The notes under the pieces are model-generated. The model was not told the origin of the DNA. It did not search any database and saw nothing but the letters and a program-made list of their open reading frames with translations. A program made the position numbers and the translations under genes. A stretch of DNA of 64,000 nt from Devosia sp. Root413D1 (GTDB lineage Bacteria > Pseudomonadota > Alphaproteobacteria > Rhizobiales > Devosiaceae): assembly GCF_001425235.1 (NCBI RefSeq), contig NZ_LMEA01000008.1, forward strand, positions 434,001-498,000, written 5' to 3'. This document shows positions 52,636 through 61,086 of this stretch, piece after piece; position 1 is the first letter of the stretch; each line of letters begins with the position of its first letter.

Positions 52636-53073
52636 TCATTCAGTGCCGGAATCGCGCTCCAGCGCTGCGATGATCCGGCGCATCATGCCGTAAAACACCT
52701 CGCGCTCCTCGGGCTCTAATGCATCGGTGGCGAGGCCGTTGACCTCGATGGCGGACACGAAAGCGGCCCTGGCGCGCTCGCGCCCGAGCGGCGTCAGCGA
52801 CACCCGGGCGCTGCGTCGGTCGTTGGGGTCGGGCGTCCTCGCCACCAGCCCGTCGCGCTCCATGCGATTGAGCGTGTTCGCCATGGTCGGCTGTTCCACC
52901 GCGGCAAGCAGGGCCAGCTCTTTCTGCGTCATCGCCCCACCGTCCTGCAGCGCGAAGAATACCGGCATCGGTCCCGAACTGCCGCCCGCCAGTCGCCGCT
53001 CGATGGCGCGGGCGAATAGCCGCGCCGCCCAGTTGGTGAGGTAGCCGGCTGAGGTCTCGCGGACATAGCTCAT
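52636..53073 (-). CDS. MarR family transcriptional regulator
   Basis: 145 residues. Winged helix: MTQKELALLAAVEQPTMANT, LNRMERDGLVARTPDPNDRR (the Asp-Arg-Arg wing), SLTPLGRERA. Most members are repressors released by a small ligand or oxidant. Its start abuts two palindromic sites shared with the divergent cytochrome b561 gene. Confidence 0.94.
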   Translation of the reverse strand: MSYVRETSAGYLTNWAARLFARAIERRLAGGSSGPMPVFFALQDGGAMTQKELALLAAVEQPTMANTLNRMERDGLVARTPDPNDRRSARVSLTPLGRERARAAFVSAIEVNGLATDALEPEEREVFYGMMRRIIAALERDSGTE

Positions 53074-53113
53074 TTACATAGCTTGCTATTTAAATCCATA
53101 GTGTGCTATGTAA
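53074..53113. promoter_or_regulatory. Double MarR-type operator
   Basis: Two 12-base palindromes, ATAGCTTGCTAT (53078-53089, perfect) and ATAGTGTGCTAT (53098-53109), have centres 20 bases apart. The outer arms TTACATAGC and GCTATGTAA also form a perfect 9-base inverted repeat (53074-53113). The position between the MarR and cytochrome b561 starts fits a site through which MarR represses both genes. Confidence 0.75.
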
Positions 53114-53146
53114 CCGTCGTTGGCCACGAAACGCAAGGAGCCTTCG

Positions 53147-53680
53147 ATGTCCGCAACAAGCAGTTCGACGCGCTACGGCAGCGTCGCCATCGCTATCCAC
53201 TGGCTCACCGCGCTGATGATCGTTGCGCTGTTCGCCACGGGCTTGCTCGCCGCCGCGCAGGTCGACCCGGCCGCCAAGCTCGTATTGTTGCGCGCCCACA
53301 TTCCGTTCGGGGCAGGGGTGTTGCTGCTGACGCTGCTGCGTATCGTCTGGTGGCTCGCCATCGATCGGCGCCCGGCTCCGCCCGCCGATCAGCCCGGCTG
53401 GCAGAAGCTCGTGGCCAAAGCGGTGCACATCGCCCTCTATGCGGTGGTTCTCGTCACCGCCTCGAGCGGCATTGCCACGATCATCCTGTCGGGTGCGCTT
53501 CCCGCCATCATCGGCTCCGCCACGCTCCCCAACCTGGAGACCGTTCTGCCGCGTGCCGTCCACGGCATCGCCTCGCGCCTGATGCTGGGGCTGCTTGCTC
53601 TCCATATCGGCGCCGCTCTCTACCACCAGTTCATCCGTCGCGACCGCCTGCTGGCCCGAATGGGCGTAGGGGTCGCCTAG
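53147..53680 (+). CDS. Cytochrome b561 family membrane protein
   Basis: 177 residues from ATG 53147 (CAAGGAG upstream). Four helices, with the haem-ligand His residues in IAIHWLTALM, LRAHIPFG, AVHIALYAVV and LLALHIGAALYHQF. YHQFIRRDRLLARM closes the protein as in bacterial b561. It moves electrons from the quinone pool, often to superoxide. Likely repressed by the adjacent MarR. Confidence 0.93.
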   Translation: MSATSSSTRYGSVAIAIHWLTALMIVALFATGLLAAAQVDPAAKLVLLRAHIPFGAGVLLLTLLRIVWWLAIDRRPAPPADQPGWQKLVAKAVHIALYAVVLVTASSGIATIILSGALPAIIGSATLPNLETVLPRAVHGIASRLMLGLLALHIGAALYHQFIRRDRLLARMGVGVA

Positions 53681-53688
53681 CGCACTTT

Positions 53689-54471
53689 CTAGCGCCCGGC
53701 GATCAGCGCCTCGATCCCGTCGAGCAGCCGCTCGAGGCCGAAGCGGAAGGCCTTCTCACCCCAGAACTCGCCCTGCCGTGCCGCCGTGGCAGCCTGACCC
53801 ACCCGTGCCGTGAGGGGAAAGCGGCGCGGATCGACTAACCGCTCAAGCTGCGGCATGGCCTCGCGCCACCATTCCGGATCGCCCAGCCCCGTCTTCTCCC
53901 GTTCCGCCAGCAGCCCGGACCGCAGCGCGGCGGTGTGGGCCGCGTGGTTGAGCACGGCGGCCAGCGCCTGCTCCATCTCGAAATCCGTGAGGCCGATGCC
54001 CTCGAGCACTGCCAGTTCGACCTCGTTCTTCTCGATCTCGTGCGGTCCCATCGGCGAGCGCGCCGGGCGCGCTGCGGTTAGCCACGCGTTGGCAAGGAAC
54101 AGCCTATGGTTCGCCTCGGCGACTAAGCTCAGTCCTTGGCGCCAATTGCGGCCATGCGGCGGGGCTCCATCCGGGTAGAGGCCGGCATAGACCCGGTCGA
54201 CCATCAGCGCCAGCAACGCCGCCTTGCCTGGTGCGAAGCTGTAGGTCGCCATGGTCCGCACGCCCAGCCGAGCGGCAATGACACGCATCGACAGCGCCTC
54301 GAGCCCCTCGGCCCGCACCAGCTCGGTCGCCGCCGAAACGAAGTCGTTGATGGTGCGACCGCTGCGCCCGACTGGACGAGAGTGGTCACTCCACAGCAGC
54401 GCAATGGTGTCGGCAAGGGAGCTATCGGTGTCGTTGCCGGCCAAAATTGTCTCCGGGCTGATGCTCCTCAC
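53689..54471 (-). CDS. TetR family transcriptional regulator
   Basis: 260 residues. Helix-turn-helix at about residues 40-90: TINDFVSAATELVRAEGLEA, LSMRVIAARLGVRTMATYSF. A long C-terminal ligand domain (HEIEKNEVELAVLEGIGLTD) of the TetR_C type follows, plus an unusual 35-residue N-terminal arm. It probably controls itself and the divergent SRPBCC gene. Confidence 0.93.
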   Translation of the reverse strand: MRSISPETILAGNDTDSSLADTIALLWSDHSRPVGRSGRTINDFVSAATELVRAEGLEALSMRVIAARLGVRTMATYSFAPGKAALLALMVDRVYAGLYPDGAPPHGRNWRQGLSLVAEANHRLFLANAWLTAARPARSPMGPHEIEKNEVELAVLEGIGLTDFEMEQALAAVLNHAAHTAALRSGLLAEREKTGLGDPEWWREAMPQLERLVDPRRFPLTARVGQAATAARQGEFWGEKAFRFGLERLLDGIEALIAGR

Positions 54472-54524
54472 TCCATAGCACCGTCACTTGGCTCGACCAT
54501 AGGTTTGACGATCAGTTCTGCAGC

Positions 54525-54552
54525 CGATACAGTGTATCGGTACATTGTATCG
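54525..54552. promoter_or_regulatory. TetR operator candidate
   Basis: CGATACA at 54525-54531 and TGTATCG at 54546-54552 are perfect inverted arms. Inside, GATACAGTGTATC (54526-54538) is itself a palindrome, and TGTATCG recurs at 54533. It lies 14 bases ahead of the SRPBCC start and 53 ahead of the TetR start. Confidence 0.7.
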
Positions 54553-54566
54553 AAAAAGGAGCGATC

Positions 54567-55043
54567 ATGACCACGGACGACACGGTTCGCATCGAGGACA
54601 CGCTGGCCTGGAGGTTCGCCGGGGAGGGGAGACTTGATCCCTCCGCCCCGGTTGCCGCGTCGGGGCACATTGAGATAGCCCGTGCTCCCGAAGTGGTGTG
54701 GCGCTTGTTGCACGACGTTACCAACTGGCCCGACATCCGTGCCGATGTTCAGGACGTGGTCGTCCTGGACGGCGGCGCCTTCACCTGGTCCGCCGGCCCG
54801 ATCCCGGTTCGCTCCCGCTTTGTGCTCACTGAACCAGGGTGCACGCTGACCTGGTGCACGCTGGCGGCGGGCCTCGAGGCCGTACATGTCTACCACTTCG
54901 AAGCGGTTGGTTCGGGCACCCGGCTAGACGCGGCGGAATCGATGAGCGGGCCGCTTGCCGGGCCGGCAATCAGCAGCGCGCAGCTGCAATCCCAGATCGC
55001 TTCCTGGCTTGAGGGTATCAAAGCGCTCGCCGAGACGCGCTGA
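54567..55043 (+). CDS. SRPBCC (START-like) family protein
   Basis: 158 residues, one SRPBCC barrel: SGHIEIARAPEVVWRLLHDV, TNWPDIRADVQDVVVLDGG, FVLTEPGCTLTWCTL, VYHFEAVGSGTRL, and the C-terminal helix LQSQIASWLEGIKALAE. Such proteins bind hydrophobic ligands in a deep pocket. AAGGAG is well placed before ATG 54567. Expected target of the divergent TetR. Confidence 0.9.
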   Translation: MTTDDTVRIEDTLAWRFAGEGRLDPSAPVAASGHIEIARAPEVVWRLLHDVTNWPDIRADVQDVVVLDGGAFTWSAGPIPVRSRFVLTEPGCTLTWCTLAAGLEAVHVYHFEAVGSGTRLDAAESMSGPLAGPAISSAQLQSQIASWLEGIKALAETR

Positions 55044-55051
55044 AAACAAAA

Positions 55052-55075
55052 AGGCCGGGATCGCTCCCGGCCTTG
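55052..55075. terminator. Bidirectional terminator
   Basis: Perfect 10-base stem AAGGCCGGGA / TCCCGGCCTT with loop TCGC, flanked by AAAACAAA on the left and TTGTATT on the right. It lies between the convergent SRPBCC and outer-membrane protein genes and can stop both. Confidence 0.85.
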
Positions 55076-55097
55076 TATTCGCTGCGATTGTGCCGGC

Positions 55098-55805
55098 TTA
55101 GAAGCCGAAGGTCAGACCGACCTGCACCACGTGCGAGCCGAGGTCCGCAACGGCATCGATGGCACCGCCCTCAACTTCAGCGCCGACGATCGCCTTGTAG
55201 CGATAGCCGAGGTCGAGCGTCATATTGTCGGCCACGTCGACCTTGACGCCGGCGCCGACCTGGTAGGCCCAGCCCCAGCCGGACAGGTCGACCGAGGTGC
55301 CGACGGCGGTGCCGTCGGCGGTCACATAACCGGCGCCGAGACCACCGCCGATATAGGGCGTGAAACCCGAACCGGTGTCGATATCGAACCAGAGGTTGCC
55401 GAGCAGGTAGGTGGTAGAGGCCCAGCCGTCCGTGATCGGGTAGGTGTCGTTATCGAACAGTGCGGGCGGGCCGCCGCTGATCGTCACGTCAGGCAAGCCA
55501 ACCGCGCCGGTCGACAGTTCGACTTCGCCGCGCAGATTGTCGGTGAAGTTGGCGCCGAGTGCGACGCCGAACTGCCAGCCGATATCGCTGTCGAAGTCAA
55601 AGAACTGCCCACCCGGCGGCGAGCTGTCATCGGCCGAAATAGTGGTCCACTGGGCGCCGCCAAAGACGCTCAAGTACCAGCCCATATCAGCAACTGCCAC
55701 GGGCTCGTCGACCGGGACGTCAACGACCAGATCCGCTGCCAGGGCAGGGGTGCCGACAATCAGCGCCACAGCAGCAGCGCCGCTGAGCAGTTTGAACATG
55801 TTCAT
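55098..55805 (-). CDS. Outer-membrane beta-barrel protein
   Basis: 235 residues from ATG 55805. Signal peptide (MNMFKLLSGAAAVALIVG, cleavage after ALAA), an acidic linker (DLVVDVPVDEPVAVAD), then an eight-strand OmpA/Omp25-like barrel with alternating strands (GWYLSVFGGAQW, QFGVALGANFT, AYQVGAGVKVDV) and terminal Phe (QVGLTFGF) for BAM recognition. A surface porin-like protein. It is flanked by two similar terminators. Confidence 0.9.
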   Translation of the reverse strand: MNMFKLLSGAAAVALIVGTPALAADLVVDVPVDEPVAVADMGWYLSVFGGAQWTTISADDSSPPGGQFFDFDSDIGWQFGVALGANFTDNLRGEVELSTGAVGLPDVTISGGPPALFDNDTYPITDGWASTTYLLGNLWFDIDTGSGFTPYIGGGLGAGYVTADGTAVGTSVDLSGWGWAYQVGAGVKVDVADNMTLDLGYRYKAIVGAEVEGGAIDAVADLGSHVVQVGLTFGF

Positions 55806-56068
55806 AATGGGAGCCTCCCGCAATTAAGTTGGCACCATGATTTGCAGATGAATTGTATTCGTGGAAGTAGGGAACGCAGCTTTCAAGGCATCAATTTCGG
55901 TCGTGGCACATAATGGCAACACCAGGCAGAAAGTGAGGCAAGCAACCAGGCCGCGGCCGTTGCTGATACATTCCGGATCGGAAGAAATCCGACCTGTCCA
56001 AAAGCTGGACTCGGGCCGTACCGCCAAGCTCTAGCGGAAGGTCGCCGCCCGGCCGGGGCGCGCAAACA

Positions 56069-56096
56069 AAAGGGCCGGGATTGCTCCCGGCCCTTT
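56069..56096 (-). terminator. Terminator of the rpsF-rpsR-rplI operon
   Basis: 12-base stem AAAGGGCCGGGA / TCCCGGCCCTTT with a 4-base loop, 22 bases after the rplI stop, followed on the minus strand by TTTGTTTG. The core is almost the same as the hairpin at 55052-55075. The 263-base stretch 55806-56068 holds no gene I can support. Confidence 0.88.
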
Positions 56097-56118
56097 CTCG
56101 TATCGATGCGATACGTTC

Positions 56119-56697
56119 TTACTCTTCGTCGCCGAAGGCCTCGGTAGCGGCGGAGCCGACTTCGGCCTGGCCAGCAGCGAACTGTTCGGCCGCTTCGTCG
56201 TCGTAGTTGATCGCGGTGAGATCTTCACCGGCGGCCTGACGGGCAGCCTCGTCTTCCGAGCGCGCCACGTTGACGGTGATCGACACGGCAACTTCGGCGT
56301 GCAGGTGCAGCGGCACCGGGTGGACGCCGACGGTCTTGATCGGGTTGGCGAGGTCGACCTGCGAACGCGAGACGGTGAAGCCGTCCGAGATCAGTGCGTC
56401 GGCCACGTCACGCGACGATACCGAGCCGTAAAGCTGGCCGGTTTCGCCGGCCTGGCGGATGATGACCACCGACTTGCCGTTGAGGCCCGACGCGATACCG
56501 GCAGCGGCCTCGCGGCGCTCCTGGTTGCGCTGCTCGATGTCGGCGCGATCGCGCTCGAACTTCTTGCGGTTGGCTTCGGTGGCGCGCAGCGCCTTCTGCT
56601 GCGGGAGCAGGAAGTTACGGGCGAAACCGTCCTTCACCGACACTTCGTCGCCGATGTGGCCGTGCTTGCCGATACGCTCGAGGAGAATGACTTTCAT
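56119..56697 (-). CDS. rplI: 50S ribosomal protein L9
   Basis: 192 residues. The N-terminal domain starts [20 protein letters not shown] with [17 protein letters not shown], the L9 signature; a long helix links to the C-terminal domain ([16 protein letters not shown]). About 40 acidic residues follow ([17 protein letters not shown]...), an extension usual in Hyphomicrobiales. Binds domain V of 23S rRNA. Last of the rpsF-rpsR-rplI operon. Confidence 0.97.
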   Translation of the reverse strand: MKVILLERIGKHGHIGDEVSVKDGFARNFLLPQQKALRATEANRKKFERDRADIEQRNQERREAAAGIASGLNGKSVVIIRQAGETGQLYGSVSSRDVADALISDGFTVSRSQVDLANPIKTVGVHPVPLHLHAEVAVSITVNVARSEDEAARQAAGEDLTAINYDDEAAEQFAAGQAEVGSAATEAFGDEE

Positions 56698-56781
56698 GGT
56701 GCTTTCCTTTGCTGTCCTGCCTCGAAGGCAGTTAGGAGCCGCCGACGATCGGCAGCCCCAGCGAGTCCCTGAAACCGGTTC

Positions 56782-57036
56782 TTACTGAACGGCGTAGGGC
56801 ATGATGCCGATGAAGCGGGCGCGCTTGATGGCCTTGGCCAGTTCGCGCTGCTTCAGGGCGGAGACCGCAGTGATGCGGGAGGGGACGATCTTGCCGCGCT
56901 CCGACACGTAGCGCTGCAGCAGGCGAACGTCCTTGTAGTCGATCTTCGGCGCGTTCGGGCCCGAGAACGGGCAGGTCTTGCGGCGGCGCTGGAACGGACG
57001 GCGGGCCGTGGTCGTGGTCAGGTCTTTGATGGCCAT
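56782..57036 (-). CDS. rpsR: 30S ribosomal protein S18
   Basis: 84 residues. Basic N-terminus and [20 protein letters not shown], then [20 protein letters not shown] with [20 protein letters not shown]. Forms the S6:S18 dimer on the 30S platform. Second in the operon, 78 bases after rpsF. The next gene is rplI directly. Confidence 0.97.
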   Translation of the reverse strand: MAIKDLTTTTARRPFQRRRKTCPFSGPNAPKIDYKDVRLLQRYVSERGKIVPSRITAVSALKQRELAKAIKRARFIGIMPYAVQ

Positions 57037-57114
57037 TTGGCTTATCCTTCTGGGTGGGTCGCATTCCGAACCGGAAAAGTTTGCAACTTTTCCTGGAATA
57101 CTCCCGAAGCGTTC

Positions 57115-57528
57115 TTAGAAGCGGCGCGGGCGACGGTCGCCGCGGTCGAAACCACCACGGTCGCCACGCGGGCCACCCGGACGGTCACCGCGGTCGTCAT
57201 CGCGATCGCGCTTCTGCATCATGGCCGACGGGCCTTCCTCGAGCTCGTCCACCCGGATGGTCATGAAGCGCAGGATGTCTTCATTGATGCCCATCTGGCG
57301 CTCCATCTCGGCCACCGCGGCGTGCGGAGCGTCGATGTTGAGCAGGGTGTAGTGCGCCTTGCGGTTCTTTTTGATGCGGTACGAGAGCGACTTCAGGCCC
57401 CAGTACTCGTTCTTGGTGACCTTGCCGCCGCCATTGCTGAGCACTTCGGTCAGGGCTGCGGTCAGCTCTTCCACCTGCGTGGGGGAAACGTCCTGGCGGG
57501 CCAGGAAAATGTGTTCGTAAAGGGCCAT
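57115..57528 (-). CDS. rpsF: 30S ribosomal protein S6 with charged C-terminal tail
   Basis: 137 residues, longer than the roughly 100-130 usual. Core: [60 protein letters not shown]. From about residue 106 to the end is an Asp/Arg/Gly tail ([10 protein letters not shown]..., [13 protein letters not shown]). S6 can be glutamylated in some bacteria. First gene of the operon; the 296 bases upstream (57529-57824) hold its leader and promoter, and I could not identify an S6:S18-binding motif there. Confidence 0.97.
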   Translation of the reverse strand: MALYEHIFLARQDVSPTQVEELTAALTEVLSNGGGKVTKNEYWGLKSLSYRIKKNRKAHYTLLNIDAPHAAVAEMERQMGINEDILRFMTIRVDELEEGPSAMMQKRDRDDDRGDRPGGPRGDRGGFDRGDRRPRRF

Positions 57529-57824
57529 AAGCGCCTTCCTTCAAGTTGGTTCACAACACTTCCACTCGGCGCGGAGCCCCTTTGAAGCCGGAAAGGCGAT
57601 CAAAGCAGTCTTCTAAAGAGCGGGAACACGGGAGGACGGGCGAACCCTATCGTACAAATGCACGAACCCTCCGTTCAGCCCCCGGCCGAACGAATGCGAG
57701 GCGGGCTATAGGGGAAAACGCCGGCAATGGCAAGCGGCGCGGGGCGGTGACGTCCCGAAGGCGTCTGCCACAGGCGGAACGATATCGGCCAGCCGACCCT
57801 TTCCCTTTACATAAGGAGAAGGTC

Positions 57825-58013
57825 ATGACCAATCGCAAAACGCCAGTGCCGCCTGCCACCCAGCCCGACGACATCCCCTTGGACATTCCCGATGCCGAGC
57901 AGACCGAGAGGGAACTGCCGGAAGGACAACTGCCCGGCCTGCCGGTATGGCGCGATCCGCTGCTGAACCCGGGGCCGACGCCTTCGGAGCGCGAAACGCC
58001 ACCGCTCGACTGA
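57825..58013 (+). CDS. Small acidic, proline-rich protein of unknown function
   Basis: 62 residues. ATG 57825 has a strong AAGGAGAAGG site. The sequence is Pro- and acid-rich (TQPDDIPLDIPDAEQTEREL, PLLNPGPTPSERETPPLD), likely disordered and cytosolic. It ends five bases before the convergent small gene. I do not recognise the family. Confidence 0.65.
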   Translation: MTNRKTPVPPATQPDDIPLDIPDAEQTERELPEGQLPGLPVWRDPLLNPGPTPSERETPPLD

Positions 58014-58018
58014 TCCGG

Positions 58019-58216
58019 TCAGCCCGATGCGGAGATCTCGCCGGCGCGCTTCGGGATCTCATATCCCTCTGATACCAGCAGCGAGGTGATGGTCGGCGTC
58101 AGCGCCCGGCAGCCGCAGTGCTGGGCGTGCTCGTAATGCCAGGCGGCGCGCTGCTTTTTGGTCGCATTGGCCGGCATCCGGTGTTCGCGGTGCCACTCGG
58201 AGTTGATCTTGCCCAT
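58019..58216 (-). CDS. Small His/Cys-containing conserved protein
   Basis: 65 residues from ATG 58216 (another in-frame ATG at 58234). MGKINSEWHREHRMPANATK, QRAAWHYEHAQHCGCR: five His and two Cys in the first 40 residues could bind a metal. Similar short proteins occur in rhizobial genomes without a known role. Confidence 0.7.
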   Translation of the reverse strand: MGKINSEWHREHRMPANATKKQRAAWHYEHAQHCGCRALTPTITSLLVSEGYEIPKRAGEISASG

Positions 58217-58297
58217 CGTCGCGGCCTCTTTCATCGTCCCGACACTTGCTTTAGGCAGGCCGGGCGGCTCCACTATGTTAACCTTGTCGAGACCGCC

Positions 58298-59254
58298 ATG
58301 ACCACCACCGAAGCTGTCGCGTCTGCTCCGCCTGATCGCAACGCGATCCGCGCCGCCGAAGCGGTGATCCGCCCGCACATCCGGCGCACCCCGGTGGGCG
58401 AGGTGGCGGCGGCCGATTTCGGGCTCGATGGTGCGCCGTTCTCCTTCAAGCTCGAATTCATGCAGCACTCCGGCACCTTCAAGGCCCGCGGCGCCTTCGC
58501 CAACCTCTTGATCCGGCCGGGCGCCGCACGCGGCGTGGTAGCGGCCTCGGGCGGCAACCACGGCGCCGCGGTCGCCTATGCGGCGCATAAGCTCGGCATC
58601 AAGGCGCATATCTACGTGCCGCGGATCTCCTCGCAGGCCAAGATCAACCGCATCCTGCAATATGGCGCCGAGATCGTCATCGGCGGCGACACCTACATCG
58701 ATGCCTACAATGCCAGCCACGCCTTCGCGGCAGAGAACGACCTGCTCGAGGTCCACGCCTACGACATGTTCGAAACGCTCTGCGGGCAGGGCACCGTCGG
58801 GCTCGAATGGCTGGAGCAGGCCCCCGGGCTCGACACGCTGCTGGTCGCCGTCGGCGGCGGTGGCTTGATCGGCGGCATCGCTGCGGCGGCGGCTGGCCGC
58901 GTCCGCATCATCGGCGTCGAGCCGGAGAACGCGCCGACGCTGCACCGGGCTATCGAGGCGGGCCGCCCGGTCGACGTGCCGGTGAGCGGCGTCGCCGCCG
59001 ACAGCCTTGGCGCCCGCCGCATCGGTAACCTGAGCTTCGCCCTCTCCGGCTTCATCGACCGCTCGGTGCTGGTTACCGACGAAGCCATCGTCGCGGCGCA
59101 GAAGGCGATCTGGGACGTGTTGCGCGTGGCGGTGGAGCCGGGCGGGGCCGCCGCAATGGCCGCCGTCCTCTCAGGACGCTATGTTCCGGCGCCGGGTGAA
59201 AAGGTCGGCGTACTGCTCTGCGGCGCCAATACGACGGCGGTGAAGTTCGACTAG
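58298..59254 (+). CDS. Threonine/serine dehydratase-like PLP enzyme
   Basis: 318 residues, fold type II. PLP Lys62 in HSGTFKARGA, phosphate contact ASGGNHGAA, and the Gly-rich loop VGGGGLIGGIAAA. It lacks the ACT regulatory domain of biosynthetic IlvA, so it resembles catabolic threonine dehydratase or serine racemase. It is monocistronic, ahead of the fatty-acid cluster. Confidence 0.88.
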   Translation: MTTTEAVASAPPDRNAIRAAEAVIRPHIRRTPVGEVAAADFGLDGAPFSFKLEFMQHSGTFKARGAFANLLIRPGAARGVVAASGGNHGAAVAYAAHKLGIKAHIYVPRISSQAKINRILQYGAEIVIGGDTYIDAYNASHAFAAENDLLEVHAYDMFETLCGQGTVGLEWLEQAPGLDTLLVAVGGGGLIGGIAAAAAGRVRIIGVEPENAPTLHRAIEAGRPVDVPVSGVAADSLGARRIGNLSFALSGFIDRSVLVTDEAIVAAQKAIWDVLRVAVEPGGAAAMAAVLSGRYVPAPGEKVGVLLCGANTTAVKFD

Positions 59255-59368
59255 CCCGCCTTGACTTTGCCATCCCCCTCCTGCAAACGCCGCCGCCAAC
59301 TGGACGCCTGTCCGGGCGGGGCTTAGGCTCGGTTGCAACGACGAAGAACAACAGCGGAGGCCACCACC

Positions 59369-60319
59369 TTGACCAAGCGCGCATTCACCTTCCCGGGGCA
59401 GGGCAGCCAGGCTGTCGGCATGGGCAAGGATCTCGCCGACGCTTACCAGGAAGCCCGCAACGTCTTCGCTGAAGTTGACGACGCGCTCGGCCAGAAACTC
59501 TCGGCCATCATGTTCGAGGGGCCGGACGAGACGCTGCGCCTCACCGAGAACGCCCAGCCAGCGCTGATGGCCGTCTCCGTCGCGGTGACGCGCGTGCTCG
59601 AAAGCCGCGGCTTCTCGCTGAAGGACAATGCCGCCTACGTCGCCGGCCACTCGCTCGGCGAGTACTCGGCGCTGGCTGCCGCCGGCGCCTTCAGCCTCGC
59701 CGATGCGGCGCGGCTGCTGAAGGTCCGCGGCCAGGCCATGCAACAGGCCGTGCCGGTCGGGCAGGGCGCCATGGCGGCAATTCTCGGGCTCGACCTCGAA
59801 ACCGTGCTGCGCGCCGCCAACGACGCCGAGGATGGTGAGATCTGCGGCGTCGCCAATGACAATGCCCCCGGTCAGGTGGTGATCTCTGGCCATGTCGGCG
59901 CGGTCAACCGCGCGATCGAGCTGTTGAAGGCGGCCGGCGCCAAGCGCGCTTTGCCGCTGCCGGTCAGCGCCCCGTTCCACTGCGCCCTGATGCGTCCTGC
60001 CGCCGATGCGATGGAGCACGCGCTCAACCAGGTGACGGTGAAATCCCCGGTCGTGCCTGTGGTCGCCAACGTCCTGGCCAAGCCCATCACCGATCCCGAC
60101 GAGATCAAGAAGCGCCTCGTCGAGCAGGTCACCGGCATGGTCCGCTGGACCGAATGCGTTGGCTGGCTGGTGAAAGACGGGGGCGTGACGCAGCTGGTCG
60201 AGCTCGGCTCAGGCAAGGTGCTCTCGGGCCTCGCCAAGCGCATCGCGCCGGAAACAGCGACGGTGTCGATCGGCGCCCCGGCCGATGTCGATGCGTTCCT
60301 CGCCGAATTCGGCGCTTGA
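59369..60319 (+). CDS. fabD: Malonyl-CoA:ACP transacylase
   Basis: Loads malonate onto ACP for fatty acid synthesis. 316 residues from TTG 59369, with GGAGG eight bases upstream. FTFPGQGSQAVGMG, nucleophile Ser95 in GHSLGEYSALAAAGAF, the Arg in KVRGQAMQ, and His in PVSAPFHCALM. First gene of fabD-fabG-acpP-fabF. Confidence 0.96.
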   Translation: MTKRAFTFPGQGSQAVGMGKDLADAYQEARNVFAEVDDALGQKLSAIMFEGPDETLRLTENAQPALMAVSVAVTRVLESRGFSLKDNAAYVAGHSLGEYSALAAAGAFSLADAARLLKVRGQAMQQAVPVGQGAMAAILGLDLETVLRAANDAEDGEICGVANDNAPGQVVISGHVGAVNRAIELLKAAGAKRALPLPVSAPFHCALMRPAADAMEHALNQVTVKSPVVPVVANVLAKPITDPDEIKKRLVEQVTGMVRWTECVGWLVKDGGVTQLVELGSGKVLSGLAKRIAPETATVSIGAPADVDAFLAEFGA

Positions 60320-60345
60320 ATCAGTTTCTCCTGAGGAGTCCGTAA

Positions 60346-61086
60346 ATGTTTGATCTCACGGGCAAACGCGCCCTCGTCACCGGCGCTTCCGGCGGCATCG
60401 GGCGCGAAATCGCCAAGGCCCTCGCCGCTTCCGGCGCGCGCGTGGCGCTGAGCGGCACCCGCGTCGGTGCCCTCGAAGAGACCCGCGACCTGCTCGGTGG
60501 CGGCGACCACCCGATCCTGCCGACCAACCTGTCGGACCTCGACGCGGTGGATAAGCTGATCCCATCGGCCGAGGCGGCTTTGGGCGGCATCGACATCCTG
60601 GTCAACAATGCCGGCGTCACACGCGACAACCTCTTCATGCGCATGAAGAACGAGGAGTGGGACGAGGTGCTGGCGGTGAACCTTACCTCGGCCTTCCACC
60701 TCACCCGCGCCGTGCTGCGCGGGATGATGAAGCAGCGCTTCGGCCGCATCATCGGCATCACCTCGGTCGTCGGCGTCGTCGGCAACCCGGGGCAGGGCAA
60801 CTATGCTGCCTCCAAGGCCGGTCTCATCGGCATGAGCAAGGCCCTGGCCTATGAGGTCGCCTCGCGCAACATCACGGTCAACACCGTGGCGCCCGGCTTT
60901 ATCGGCTCGGCCATGACCGACGAATTGAACGATAAGCAGCGCGAAAGCATTCTGGGTAAGGTGCCGGCTGGTCGGCTCGGCGCCGCCGATGAGGTTGCTG
61001 CTGCGGTGGTGTTCCTTGCCAGCAACGAGGCCGGCTACATCACCGGCCATACGCTGAACGTCAACGGCGGCATGGTGATGCTGTAA
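60346..61086 (+). CDS. fabG: 3-oxoacyl-ACP reductase
   Basis: 246 residues, SDR fold. TGASGGIG loop, NNAGVTRD, catalytic Ser140, Tyr153 and Lys157 (GNYAASKAGL), and GRLGAADEVAAAVVFLASNE. NADPH reduction of beta-ketoacyl-ACP. 26 bases after fabD with CTGAGGAG upstream. Confidence 0.96.
   Translation: MFDLTGKRALVTGASGGIGREIAKALAASGARVALSGTRVGALEETRDLLGGGDHPILPTNLSDLDAVDKLIPSAEAALGGIDILVNNAGVTRDNLFMRMKNEEWDEVLAVNLTSAFHLTRAVLRGMMKQRFGRIIGITSVVGVVGNPGQGNYAASKAGLIGMSKALAYEVASRNITVNTVAPGFIGSAMTDELNDKQRESILGKVPAGRLGAADEVAAAVVFLASNEAGYITGHTLNVNGGMVML

Noticed and set aside
55824-56027. 67-codon minus-strand open frame
   Set aside because: No ribosome site, mixed composition, and no recognisable features.
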